NCBI GenBank assembly: GCA_934633985.1
Contig: CAKTYU010000004.1
Coordinates: 98,147-162,146, forward strand
Length of the DNA stretch: 64,000 nt
Direction of reading: 5' to 3'
Source: an uncultured Clostridia bacterium
Lineage (GTDB): Bacteria; Bacillota; Clostridia; Christensenellales; CAG-138
In this document: piece after piece, positions 34,150 through 44,034 of the stretch
Numbering within the stretch: position 1 is the first letter of the stretch
Layout of the letters: each line of letters starts with the position of its first letter
Position numbers and translations under genes: made by a program
Notes under the pieces: generated by a model
What the model was told of the DNA's origin: nothing
The model's input: only the letters and a program-made list of their open reading frames with translations
The model's database searches: none

Positions 34150-34225
34150 GCCGCGGCGCCTCGGGCCCGCCCTCCCCTTTGGGGCTGATTTTATAAAAAA
34201 AAGCCCGAATATATTAAAATAATGC

Positions 34226-34255
34226 TTGCGCCGGCACCGCAGTATAAGATATAAT
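34226..34255 (+). promoter_or_regulatory. Candidate promoter and leader of rpmE
   Basis: TTGCGC (34226-34231) and TATAAT (34250-34255) are separated by 18 bases. The leader that follows contains a stem-loop AGGGCGG / CGCCCT (about 34295-34312) shortly before the AGGAGG site, a plausible place for ribosomal-protein feedback. No known leader family is asserted. Confidence 0.5.
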
Positions 34256-34340
34256 AATTTCGTTCGGGTTGCGATATACCCGTATGCAGCAGGAGGGCGG
34301 CTAATCGCCCTGCGCCCAGCAAATACAGGAGGATAACACG

Positions 34341-34541
34341 ATGAAGAAGGATATCCACCCCAATTACGGTGAGTGCATTGTGCGCTGCGCTTGCGGCGAG
34401 ACCTTCAAGAGCGGCTCCGTCAAGGGTGAGCTCAAGGTCGAAATTTGCTCCAAGTGCCATCCGTTCTTTACCGGCCGTCAGAAGCTGGTAGATACCGGCG
34501 GACGTGTAGACCGCTTCAAGAAGCGCTACGGCATGAACTGA
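34341..34541 (+). CDS. rpmE: Ribosomal protein bL31, zinc-binding (C+) form
   Basis: The 66-residue protein shows the bL31 signature CACGETFKSGSVKGELKVEI, followed by CSKCHPFFTGRQK. The four cysteines of the zinc-binding form are present (CAC and CSKC), so it is the C+ type used when zinc is sufficient. A strong AGGAGG site precedes ATG 34341. It follows rho, a common neighbour in Bacillota. Confidence 0.97.
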   Translation: MKKDIHPNYGECIVRCACGETFKSGSVKGELKVEICSKCHPFFTGRQKLVDTGGRVDRFKKRYGMN

Positions 34542-34552
34542 TTGCGACAGAT

Positions 34553-34587
34553 AAAAAAAGCAGGGGTTTCCCCGCTTTTTTTATTTT
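34553..34587 (+). terminator. Intrinsic terminator of rpmE
   Basis: The stem GCAGGGG / CCCCGC is followed by TTTTTTTATTTTT. It lies about 15 bases after the stop codon. Confidence 0.9.
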
Positions 34588-34683
34588 TGCCACATAAAAC
34601 TTGTATGCGCCACCTCCATATTGTATAATTTATGTATTATCAGTCAAAAGGCCGATTTGGCCTTGCCGAAGGGAGGGACGCGC

Positions 34684-35250
34684 ATGCCGCGCAAGCACGG
34701 GGATTTTCCGTCTGTACGTGAGGCTATACTGTACACCGCAGCCTCCCTCTTTACGCAAAAGGGCGTCCACGGCACCAGCCTCGGCGATATCTCGGCCGAG
34801 GCAAAGCTCAGCAAGGGCACGCTTTACTACTATTATTCCACCAAGGATGAGCTGATCCTCACCATAACCGACGAATGCCTGTGCCGCATTACGGATATGC
34901 TGCTATCATGGGTAGACGGCCTCAGCCGCGAAGAAGCCCTCCGTCCCGCGCTGATACGCCTTTTTGAGGACATCATGGCGGACGAGCGCAATGCGCGGCT
35001 CTATTGCGTGCTGTGCGCAGAGTGCGCCGGCGAGGATACCCCCATACGCGGCATTATGGCGGAATACAAGCAAAAGTGGCGCCTGATGCTGGAGCTGGGC
35101 GCGCTGAAGCTGCAATCCCGCAACGCCGGCATACTGGGCGAGCGGGCCGAGCTGTTCTTTACGCTGCTTTCCGGCCATATATTGCAAACCTTCGGCGGCA
35201 TGGGCAGCACCTCCGTAGAGACCCTTGTGGACGCGCTGCTGGGAGAATAG
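34684..35250 (+). CDS. TetR/AcrR-family transcriptional regulator
   Basis: The protein of about 188 residues has an N-terminal TetR helix-turn-helix (AILYTAASLFTQKGVHGTSL, then LSKGTLYYYYSTKDELIL) and a helical ligand domain. ATG 34684 has GGGAGG upstream and gives the usual start MPRKHG; an ATG at 34621 would add 21 unrelated residues. No transporter or enzyme gene lies beside it in the same orientation, so its target is unknown. It ends in its own terminator. Confidence 0.93.
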   Translation: MPRKHGDFPSVREAILYTAASLFTQKGVHGTSLGDISAEAKLSKGTLYYYYSTKDELILTITDECLCRITDMLLSWVDGLSREEALRPALIRLFEDIMADERNARLYCVLCAECAGEDTPIRGIMAEYKQKWRLMLELGALKLQSRNAGILGERAELFFTLLSGHILQTFGGMGSTSVETLVDALLGE

Positions 35251-35270
35251 AATCCGAATTATAATGCTTT

Positions 35271-35300
35271 GGGGGCTTTGGCAGCCCCCGTACTTTTTAT
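35271..35300 (+). terminator. Terminator of the TetR gene
   Basis: The stem GGGGGCT / AGCCCCC (35271-35289) is followed by CGTACTTTTTAT. Confidence 0.75.
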
Positions 35301-35400
35301 CACAAGGCCTTTTAAAAAACAGCCCGGGCTGTGCGGTCATACGCCGTACAGTATCCGGACTGCTTTTTTTATTTATCATACAGGCCCAAGGGGTATGCCT

Positions 35401-38400
35401 CTATGCATTTATCATGTCATACCCTTGCCTTTTCCGGCTGGCCGCTATGAGCATCGCCAGCAGCCCCGTAAAGGAGCAGAGCATCATCGCCGCGCCGCAC
35501 AGCAGCCTTATATCCCCGCCCAGCTCGCCGGTCTTGCCTATGCTGTTCGTCTTGCCCCCACCTCCGGAGGGCTTATTGGGGACGCCGCCGGAGCCCGGCG
35601 TTGAGCAGGGAGCCTGCGTAGGCGTGGCGCAGGGCTTGGTGGACATATTATCCACCGTGAGCACCGCCGTATCGCCCATGGATATGTAAGCGCCGTTGCC
35701 GGATACGCTCATGCCTCCTCCCCGCTTTACCGTGAGCGTCCACCCGCCCAGCGGCCTTATGTATCCGCTTGGCGCCGCCGTTTCGGTTATGGCGTATGTG
35801 CCGGGCTTTAGCTTTATGGCCTCCGTATTGCCCGAGACATTTGCAGTGACGGTCTTTGTGTAGCCGCTGCCGGTTATTTTGAACGTGGCGCCGGACAGCG
35901 CCTTGCCCGTGGCGGCGTCCCGCTTGTGCAGCGTCAGGGCGAATGTAATGGGCTGGTTCTTCAGCGTGACGGTAAGCCCCGGCACGGCCTTGCCGTTAAC
36001 CTTCAGGCCTGAACCGCTGACGTTGAGCGCCTGCTTCTCGCCGCTCAGCACATACCCGTCCGGGGCGATGACCTCCTCCAGTATATAATCGCCGTATGGC
36101 AGGCTGATCTTTGCCGTGCCGTCGCTGCCGGTGGTAAGTATATGGTTCTTTTCGCCGCTCAGCCTGAATGTGGCTCCCGGAAGCGCCTCGCCGGTATCCG
36201 ACACCTTCTTAAGGGTAATCTCCTTTTCCTCCGCCGTGTTGGTTATCATTGCGGTGTATACAAGGCCCTCCTGCTTTAGCTCGGTGCTGCCGACGCTCAC
36301 CTTCCCGTATTCGTCCACGGTAAAGTCTATCGGTGTGCTCCATAGCTTATAACCCTTTGGCGCCTTTGTTTCCTTAGCCCGGTAGCTGCCCATGGTAAGC
36401 TCCGTGAAGGTCACAAGGCCGTTGCCGTTGGTCACGCCCGTCGCCAGGGCCTCGCCCTGATTGCCTTCGTTCATCCTGTACAGGGTAAATTCCGCGCCCT
36501 CAAGGCGCTGCTCCTTGTTGTTTTTATCCACCTTTATGAAGCCCACCGCAGTGCGCCTAAGCAGGTTTTCCACCTTTATTTCCAGCGGCGCCGTCATGTT
36601 CGCCTCGGTTATGGTGAAGCTGATGCTGCCGTCCAGTATGGCATAGCCGCCGGGCGCGTCCGTTTCGGTAAGGGTGTATGTGCCCGCCGGCAGCTCTTTA
36701 AGCGTTATCCGGCCCGCGGCTATTACGCTGCTGCCGCTCTCATCCGGCGTGTATACGCTGCCCTCCGCCTTCCACTTGAGCAGGCTCCCGTTTTCATCTG
36801 TCACGTTGAACCTCGCCCCTTCAAGGAGCTTTTCGGGATTCTCGTGATCTACCTTTTTAATGATCGCGCTGCCCAATATATACTTGTTCGCCGCCTCGAT
36901 AACTACGGGCTCGCCATGGGTAAGCTCCGTCTTTTTCACCATGTATTCCCTATCGCTCAGCGCGTAGCCCTTCGGCGCTTTTATCTCGCGTATGGTGTAA
37001 TCATCATAGGGAAGCCCCTCGATGGAAGCCTTGCCGGAGGCATCCGTCGTGACCATCTTGGTAAAGCCCCGGCTGTCCGTGACGGCAAACTCCGCGCCCG
37101 CCAGCTTTTTCTGCTTATCCTCGGAGTCGTGTTTATGTATCTCTATGGCGTAGCTGGTTTTTTCGTTATTGAAGGTATACTTGAACTCGCCCACCGAGCC
37201 CTGTACTGCGTTGACGGTGATCTCCCGCACAAAGTCGCCGCTAAGCTGGTAGCCTGCAGGGGCCTTTGTCTCTGCCAGCTTATAATTGCCCTCGGGCGCC
37301 TCGAATACTGCCGCGCCGTCATAGCCCGTTACTGCCTTTGCCACGACAGCGCCCTCCGCGCTGTACAGCGTAAACTCCGCCCCAACCAGCAGTTTTCCGT
37401 CCTCTCCGGCCTCCCGCTTTATAGCCGTGATCTTGTACATGGCCTTGTCGTTCCTTAGCCTGAGCGTAACCTCGGTCTGCTGCCTGCTTATGGCTATACT
37501 GTGGCGCTCACCCCTGAGCACATACCCTTCGGGGGCCTTTGTTTCCGTTACGGTATAATTTCCGAACTTCAGCCCTGTTATATAAGCCTTACCGTTGGCG
37601 TCTGTAGCTATGGTGCTCGATGCGCCGTTGCCCGCAGCCGCCTCGTACCTGCCGTTATTCTTTATAAAGGTCAGCGGCGTACCGTCGCTTCCGGCTATGG
37701 TAAACTCCGCGCCCGCCAGGGCGCCGCCGTCCTTGCCGTCAGTTTTTTCTATGGTGAGGCCGCCGTATATCCGGCTGTTTTTCAAGGTCAGCGTCAGCAG
37801 GCCGCCGTTAAAGCTCCACTCTGTCACCTCGCTGGTATTCGTCACCTGCTGAACTGTGCCCTCCGTTACGGTAAAGCCCCATCCGTTCAGGGGTATGGCA
37901 TAGCCATCCGCCGCGGCTACCTCGGACAACGTATATTTCCCCGGCGCAAGGGATATTGTATCGGTGATGCCGTCGCTGCCGGTAATGAGGGAGTGGGCGT
38001 CCTTCTCGCCCTTTAGCGTGAATGCAACGTTTGCAAGGGGCTGGTTTGTATCCGCATCCACCTTCACGAGCTTGAGCTTAAAGTTTACGGGGGCGTTGCG
38101 GACTGTGATGGCCGCCCCTTCGCCCAGCTTATCGCCGTCGAGGTATATGCCGTCCGCCTTGACGGAGATATGCCGCCCCGCTCCGTTTATAACGTAGCCC
38201 TCCGGCGCTTTCATCTCCGTAAGCGTATATTCGCCTATGGGGAGCGTTATCTGTTCTGTAAGTCCATCGGCCTTTGTGGTATACGTTCTATCCAAGCCGC
38301 CTCCCAGCACGCGGAACTCCGCGCCGGGCAGTACGAGCTTTTCGTCATTTGCGCTTACCTTTTTTACCTTAAAGCCATGCTCGACAGGGCGGTTTTCCAC

Positions 38401-41400
38401 GGTCAGCTTATAAAGCTCATCACCGGCAAAGCCCTCGCCGCTCAAAACGCCATTTGAGTCTATTGTAAAGTCAAATTTCTTATCCGAGAGCTTATAGCCC
38501 TCTGGCGCAGCAGTTTCTTTTATGTAGTAGCTGCCGGGGTTTAATCCGGTGAACAGCGCCACGCCCGCCTTGTCCGTCGTGACCTTCTCTACCTCCGTGC
38601 TATCCGCCTTGTACAGCGCAAATTCAGCGCCCTTAAGCCGCGTTCCGTCCGGGTCCTCCTTCAGCACGGCAACGCCCATTTCATGTGGCAGATTTTCAAC
38701 GGTCAGCTCCAGCGCCTTATCGTACAGATCCGCCCGCACGCGGAACCTTATATCTTCCAGCGACACATAATTGGCCGGCGCTTTATTCTCCCGCAGAATA
38801 TAGTCTCCTACCGGCAGGCCGACTATATCGGCATTTCCCGCCGTTATGGCTGTAACATCGCCGTCCTCGGAATAGGTATACACTCTGTCTTTGTTGGTAA
38901 ACGTTACCTGCTTACCGTCCGCATCAAGTATGCTGAACTCCGCGCCTTCAAGCCCGTTTCCCTTCTCGTCCACCTTGTTTAGCGTTACCTTGGTTTGGTG
39001 GTTTTTCGCAGTGAACGCCACTTCCGCTCCGGCAGCGGTATGGCCCGATACTCTTACCGTGTAGGTTTCGGGGTCTATGGTATAGCCCACGGGCGGCGCG
39101 ATCTCGGTTATGCTGTACTCACCGGCAGCGGGCACCTCCACCGTAACGGTACCGTCCGCGCCGGTCTCGACCTCCGCATAGAAGCCGCCGCCCCTCACGG
39201 CAAATTTCGTCTTGGCAAGGGTTTTCTTCGTATCATCAAAGTCCGTCTTGATAATTTTCAGGGCATAGCGGCTCTTTGTGTTTTCCACGGAAATAATTAT
39301 ATCCGCACTATCGGTAACCGTTCCATCCTCAGCCTTTTGCGGTATGTCGAAGGTATGCTCCGTATTATCCCTTTCGTACCCCTCCGGTGCGCGGCTCTCT
39401 ATCGCCACATAGCTGCCGTAGGGTATGCCGGTTTTAACGGCCTTGCCGCTGCTATCGGTTATCAACGTATAAATTGGATTTTCCCGGGCCGCACCCTTCG
39501 CGGCGTATATTTTAAACTCCGCTCCGAGCAGGGGCTTGCCGTCTTCATCGGCCTTCTGTATCGTCAGCAAACCGGTCTTGGGCGTATTTTTCACGGTTAC
39601 GGTGTTGCGCCCGCCCGCTGTTACCTCGAAGGGTATAAGCTCTTCGTTCAGCTCATAGCCCTCCGGCGCCACCGTCTCTTTCAGGTAGTATTTACCCAGA
39701 GGCAGCGTTACCGTGCCGGAGCCGCCGTTCAAAGTGGTTATCGTCTTGCCCTCTATGGGCTTCTCACCCTCATCCAGCACCTGAAATACCGCGCCGCTCA
39801 AAGGTTCGCCCCCGTCGGCGCTTACCTTTTTAACGGTAAACTCCTTCTCCGTCCGGGAATTGAGCCATACATCCGGGACGATGTCTATGTTTTTGCCTTC
39901 CGCCACAGCGCCGCCGATGCTCACATAATACGTGTCGTTGCTGCGCACATAGCCCTCCGGCGCTATCGCCTCCGTAAGCTCATATACGCCATACGGCACG
40001 TCCTCAAAGCTGACCCGCCCCTTATCGTCGGAAATGGCATACATCTGCTTGACGGTGGAATACGCCGTGCCGCTTCCCTCTACAAGCTTCAGCTTGAACA
40101 CCGCCCCTGCGAGGCCATTGCCCGCGCCGTCGGTTTTTGTGAATTCGATCTTTCCCTTTTCGCTCCTGTTTTCCAGCTTAAGCTCAATCGTTTTGTTATG
40201 GTTTTCGGCGTCCACCTCAACGATTTGATCTTTTATTCCCACCATGCCCTTTGGGGCATTTGTTTCGCTGAGATAGTATGTGCCCCAGAGCAGACCGCTT
40301 ACGAATATCTCTCCGCGTCCATCCGTAGTGAACTCGGTGTCTGTATCCTCAAGGCCGGTATAGGTATATTTACCGCCGCTTCCGCTTGCCTGTACAGCTT
40401 GGCCGCCGCTATCCTTCAATACAAACCTTATGCCCTCCAGCAGCTTCCCGTTCTCGTCGGTCTTGACTATTTTCAGCCCGGTCTTTATCTTAGTGTTGTT
40501 TATGCTGACCCGCGTTTCGCTGTTTTTTATCTCGAAATCCTTGCTCGCCGTTACGATGATGTAACCTTCAGGCGCCTTTATTTCTTCCAGAACGTATTTG
40601 CCCAAGGGAAGGTATTCGAGGGTAAAGGTGCCGTCACTGCCGGTAGTAAGTTTAGTCGCATTATCTTTATCGGTAAAAGAAACGAAGTTTATTCCATCGG
40701 CCGTTACATACTTCCCCTCGCCGTTCCTGATTATAAACTCCGCGCCGGGAAGCTTTGTTTTTCCGTCCTCGGCAAATTTTGTGACGGTGAGCTTCGTCCT
40801 TTTGTTTATAACATCCCCGACCTGTATGACGCTTCCATTGCTGCCATCGCCCTTTACTTCAACGTTAATGCTGCCGGCAGGAACATACCCCTGTGGCGCT
40901 TTGGTTTCCGTGATAGTATACCTTCCAAAGGGCAGGCCCTCAAATTTTACCACGCCGTCCTCATCGCTGCTTTTTGTTATTGAGCTTATGCCGTTGCCGC
41001 TTAACGTAAACTCAACGCCCAGAAGCAGCTTCCCGTCGTCGCCCTTCTTAACGAGCGTCAGCGAGTATTCCTTCAGCGTATTCTTTATTTCCGTCTTTAC
41101 GTCCCAATCATTGTTCCCGCCTATGGTAAATTCGCGCACGGTAGTATCCAGCGCATAACCGTTGGGCGCGTTAATTTCCTTAACATAATACGTTCCGGCC
41201 TCCAGGTCTGCAAACAGCGCCTTGCCGTTTTTGTCGGTCTGCTGAATATCAATCGGCTTTTCGGCGGCGGCAGCGTCCTTATAAAGCCCGAACACCGCGC
41301 CCTGCAAAGGCTTATTTGCGCTTCCTTTCTTGATTATGCTTATGCTGCCATGTGTCCGCGTGTTTTTCCATGTCAATTTGACGCTCTTCCCGTAAAACTG

Positions 41401-44007
41401 GAAGTTATCAGGAACTGTCCCCTCGACATTCGCCGTACCATTGGCTTGTATATTTACAGTTACGCTTCCTTCCAGCTTGCCATATCCGGTGGGCGACTTT
41501 GTTTCGATTATTGTATATGTCCCCTCTGTAAGCCCATCGAATACCGCCTCGCCATTCTCCCCGGTGGTTTTCTTGACCCCTACGGGTAGCAGCGTAAACT
41601 CCGCGCCCTTCAGCGGCTTGCCGTTCTCATCCACCTTCTTTATGGTTATCGCACCCGAGGTGTACTTCTCGTTGGTCATCTCAATGGTGGCGTGGGCATT
41701 AGTCTTTTTTATGGTAACGCTCTGCGACAGAGTGTTTGCAAGTATGTATCCGGCAGGGGCAGTTATCTCTTTGACGTAGTATGTGCCGTATTCAATAGGA
41801 CTGCTCGTCCAGCTTCCGTTTACGGTAGAAAAATCCGCGATCCGCTCATCATCGCTGCCTTCGTTTTCCTTCCAGAGCTGGAATGTACCGCCTCCTATCA
41901 GCTTATTACCCTCGCCATACTTTCTGAACGTTACGGAGCCTTTTTGCGAGTCCAGCTTGTTCTCGATGCTTACTGAAGCCGTACCTTTATTGACGTTGCC
42001 GCCCCCAACGGATACTATCGTAACAACATTGTCTTTTTTATTTATCACGACCTCTTTATCCGGCCCCGCAACATAGGCACTGCTCTCCGCAACGGTTTCG
42101 CGGAGGGTGCAAGTATTATCACCTTCACTCAGCTTATCCGCGCTGATATAAAGGATAGCATTTGAGATTTCGTCGTTTACAGTTGCAGCAGCTATCACAC
42201 CTTTATCCCCAATGAGCTGGAAGATAGCTTCTTTTTCCTCGCCGTTGTCCTCCCAGGTCTTATTTACGGTCAGTTCCGCGTCGCGGCGGATGTAAACCAC
42301 GTTGCTTTCGCTTATTTTATTCTGTGCTGCGCCGCCGGGCTTGATCTTATCCATATTGACATCAACGGTAAAGTCGATGGTATAAAATCCCTGTGCTATT
42401 GCCCCGTCTTTTATTTTGGTTATGGTTACGACATTATTTGTTACTGCAAGTGTAAAATATTGTTCCGCGTCCTTGCTATATACGACCGATTTATCCTTAA
42501 AGCTAAAGCAATCCTCCAACACGTCCGTAACTATCACCGTACCATTGGCAAAATTATTCTCGCCGTATGCGCTGATCTGTATTCGGAAGGTAACAGTTTT
42601 GTCTTGTTCTTTTATGTCTAATACGGTTACCTTGTTGTTGCCGTTCATTATATATTTGCTGGTAGTGACCGCGCCCGATGTATACCTGCGCGCCACCACC
42701 TGCGCGGTTCCGATTTTATCGTTACCAATCTCCATCTCTACCTTGTTGGTAACATCATTCACATTTCCGACAAGCTTGGCAAAATATCTTAATTCGATAT
42801 TCGCAAGAGATGAATCCTCCCCCGGCACAAAGCCCTCTCCGCGAGAAAATGTGACGGAAAAACCTGTGCCGCTCTTTGATATTGTTATATTTCCAAGCGT
42901 ATCATGCGTGCCTGTAAGGCTCCCCTCGTTTAGAGTTAATGCAACCCGCGAACCGTCTATATATAGCTTCATGCATTTGTCGAGACTTACATTGACCTCT
43001 CCCTTGACGTCGCACAGCGCCAGCGCGCCGTCGCTCATGTTGTCCGCTACCGCAACTCTTTGAGTATAATTTTTGCTTACGCCAAAGTTTATCCGGTAGG
43101 TTATCGGCTTATCCGGATCGTTAAGAATGTATATATTATTGTCCTTATCCGCTCCCGGCATATAGTTCGCAAACATTGTTTTCTGAAGATAGGGGGTTGT
43201 TCCCTCCGTTCCGGTTCCCGGCCCTGTCCCTATCTCGGTCTCAAACTCGTTCAAGCCGGCTATGCCTATGGATATTTTACCCTTTCCATCCCCGTCATAG
43301 CCGATAAAATTCGCTACCGTTTCGATATTAAACGATATGCTTACTGTTTGTTGGCTCTGGTCTATCTCCTTTAATGTCAATGTCAGCTCATGCTTATTCT
43401 GATCGTATTCGGCCTTTGCAAACCACTGCTTCCAATCCTTGTTGTAAGCGGTTTCCACGTCCTTGATATCAAGAAATTCCGGCAGCGCGACCGTTACCAT
43501 GGTGCCTTTGTCGAGGTTGGGCGCTTTATTAAGGTCTGTGTCCGTTATCGTAACCGAAAACGTGCAGGTCTCCCCGTCCTCTACGATCGTCTTTCCGCCC
43601 GAGACCGCTATTATTATCCCGCCATCTTCAAGCTTATCGGCATTATCGGACATAAGATCGAACCCGCCTAAAAGCGTGGCGGTAAGCAGTGGCGCACCGT
43701 CCTCCACAATAGTCGGGCTTGCCGATGGGGCGTCGGCGGATCCGGCGTATTCGGGCGTGGGCGGCGCTGTGATGTCGTCCTCGCCTATTATTATATCCGA
43801 CCCGGGCGCGCCGCCTTCTGCGGGCAGGTCATCGCCCTGCTGCGGTTCGTCCGGCCCCGCACCATCCTCCGGCATGTCGAATTCGTCCAGTATGACTATG
43901 CCCGGCTCCTCGTTTAAGGCCATGGCGGTGCTCATGAGCACCTGTCCGGCAAGCATGGTAAGCATAAGCAAAGCGGCGATCACGCGATTAAAATTTCTAA
44001 ACTTCAT
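35401..44007 (-). CDS. Giant SpaA/Cna-B repeat surface adhesin with C-terminal anchor
   Basis: The 2868-residue protein has a signal peptide (MKFRNFNRVIAALLMLTMLA...), an acidic linker and an N-terminal adhesin-like region of about 550 residues with beta-rich domains. After that come about 21 tandem SpaA/Cna-B (prealbumin-like) units of about 100 residues. Each unit has the pattern LxGAEFxL ... GxYxLxETxAPxGY, carrying the Lys and Glu that form isopeptide bonds in this family. The end is a Gly-rich linker, the motif SIGKTGE, a hydrophobic segment and a basic RKRQGYD tail. That places a sorting signal where LPxTG is normal, but with IGKTG. The sortase gene directly upstream is the likely partner. 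It should form a long, stiff stalk on the cell wall. Confidence 0.95.
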   Translation of the reverse strand: MKFRNFNRVIAALLMLTMLAGQVLMSTAMALNEEPGIVILDEFDMPEDGAGPDEPQQGDDLPAEGGAPGSDIIIGEDDITAPPTPEYAGSADAPSASPTIVEDGAPLLTATLLGGFDLMSDNADKLEDGGIIIAVSGGKTIVEDGETCTFSVTITDTDLNKAPNLDKGTMVTVALPEFLDIKDVETAYNKDWKQWFAKAEYDQNKHELTLTLKEIDQSQQTVSISFNIETVANFIGYDGDGKGKISIGIAGLNEFETEIGTGPGTGTEGTTPYLQKTMFANYMPGADKDNNIYILNDPDKPITYRINFGVSKNYTQRVAVADNMSDGALALCDVKGEVNVSLDKCMKLYIDGSRVALTLNEGSLTGTHDTLGNITISKSGTGFSVTFSRGEGFVPGEDSSLANIELRYFAKLVGNVNDVTNKVEMEIGNDKIGTAQVVARRYTSGAVTTSKYIMNGNNKVTVLDIKEQDKTVTFRIQISAYGENNFANGTVIVTDVLEDCFSFKDKSVVYSKDAEQYFTLAVTNNVVTITKIKDGAIAQGFYTIDFTVDVNMDKIKPGGAAQNKISESNVVYIRRDAELTVNKTWEDNGEEKEAIFQLIGDKGVIAAATVNDEISNAILYISADKLSEGDNTCTLRETVAESSAYVAGPDKEVVINKKDNVVTIVSVGGGNVNKGTASVSIENKLDSQKGSVTFRKYGEGNKLIGGGTFQLWKENEGSDDERIADFSTVNGSWTSSPIEYGTYYVKEITAPAGYILANTLSQSVTIKKTNAHATIEMTNEKYTSGAITIKKVDENGKPLKGAEFTLLPVGVKKTTGENGEAVFDGLTEGTYTIIETKSPTGYGKLEGSVTVNIQANGTANVEGTVPDNFQFYGKSVKLTWKNTRTHGSISIIKKGSANKPLQGAVFGLYKDAAAAEKPIDIQQTDKNGKALFADLEAGTYYVKEINAPNGYALDTTVREFTIGGNNDWDVKTEIKNTLKEYSLTLVKKGDDGKLLLGVEFTLSGNGISSITKSSDEDGVVKFEGLPFGRYTITETKAPQGYVPAGSINVEVKGDGSNGSVIQVGDVINKRTKLTVTKFAEDGKTKLPGAEFIIRNGEGKYVTADGINFVSFTDKDNATKLTTGSDGTFTLEYLPLGKYVLEEIKAPEGYIIVTASKDFEIKNSETRVSINNTKIKTGLKIVKTDENGKLLEGIRFVLKDSGGQAVQASGSGGKYTYTGLEDTDTEFTTDGRGEIFVSGLLWGTYYLSETNAPKGMVGIKDQIVEVDAENHNKTIELKLENRSEKGKIEFTKTDGAGNGLAGAVFKLKLVEGSGTAYSTVKQMYAISDDKGRVSFEDVPYGVYELTEAIAPEGYVRSNDTYYVSIGGAVAEGKNIDIVPDVWLNSRTEKEFTVKKVSADGGEPLSGAVFQVLDEGEKPIEGKTITTLNGGSGTVTLPLGKYYLKETVAPEGYELNEELIPFEVTAGGRNTVTVKNTPKTGLLTIQKADEDGKPLLGAEFKIYAAKGAARENPIYTLITDSSGKAVKTGIPYGSYVAIESRAPEGYERDNTEHTFDIPQKAEDGTVTDSADIIISVENTKSRYALKIIKTDFDDTKKTLAKTKFAVRGGGFYAEVETGADGTVTVEVPAAGEYSITEIAPPVGYTIDPETYTVRVSGHTAAGAEVAFTAKNHQTKVTLNKVDEKGNGLEGAEFSILDADGKQVTFTNKDRVYTYSEDGDVTAITAGNADIVGLPVGDYILRENKAPANYVSLEDIRFRVRADLYDKALELTVENLPHEMGVAVLKEDPDGTRLKGAEFALYKADSTEVEKVTTDKAGVALFTGLNPGSYYIKETAAPEGYKLSDKKFDFTIDSNGVLSGEGFAGDELYKLTVENRPVEHGFKVKKVSANDEKLVLPGAEFRVLGGGLDRTYTTKADGLTEQITLPIGEYTLTEMKAPEGYVINGAGRHISVKADGIYLDGDKLGEGAAITVRNAPVNFKLKLVKVDADTNQPLANVAFTLKGEKDAHSLITGSDGITDTISLAPGKYTLSEVAAADGYAIPLNGWGFTVTEGTVQQVTNTSEVTEWSFNGGLLTLTLKNSRIYGGLTIEKTDGKDGGALAGAEFTIAGSDGTPLTFIKNNGRYEAAAGNGASSTIATDANGKAYITGLKFGNYTVTETKAPEGYVLRGERHSIAISRQQTEVTLRLRNDKAMYKITAIKREAGEDGKLLVGAEFTLYSAEGAVVAKAVTGYDGAAVFEAPEGNYKLAETKAPAGYQLSGDFVREITVNAVQGSVGEFKYTFNNEKTSYAIEIHKHDSEDKQKKLAGAEFAVTDSRGFTKMVTTDASGKASIEGLPYDDYTIREIKAPKGYALSDREYMVKKTELTHGEPVVIEAANKYILGSAIIKKVDHENPEKLLEGARFNVTDENGSLLKWKAEGSVYTPDESGSSVIAAGRITLKELPAGTYTLTETDAPGGYAILDGSISFTITEANMTAPLEIKVENLLRRTAVGFIKVDKNNKEQRLEGAEFTLYRMNEGNQGEALATGVTNGNGLVTFTELTMGSYRAKETKAPKGYKLWSTPIDFTVDEYGKVSVGSTELKQEGLVYTAMITNTAEEKEITLKKVSDTGEALPGATFRLSGEKNHILTTGSDGTAKISLPYGDYILEEVIAPDGYVLSGEKQALNVSGSGLKVNGKAVPGLTVTLKNQPITFALTLHKRDAATGKALSGATFKITGSGYTKTVTANVSGNTEAIKLKPGTYAITETAAPSGYIRPLGGWTLTVKRGGGMSVSGNGAYISMGDTAVLTVDNMSTKPCATPTQAPCSTPGSGGVPNKPSGGGGKTNSIGKTGELGGDIRLLCGAAMMLCSFTGLLAMLIAASRKRQGYDMINA

Positions 44008-44034
44008 ATATTCTCCTCCCCATGATATCTTGTT

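Noticed and set aside
34150..34340. Riboswitch upstream of rpmE
   Set aside because: Only a simple stem-loop is visible, and no conserved riboswitch core could be recognised. It is listed as a candidate promoter/leader.
38995..40983. Plus-strand open frame of 662 codons inside the adhesin gene
   Set aside because: It is antisense to the repeat region of the adhesin; the repeats themselves keep the opposite frame open.
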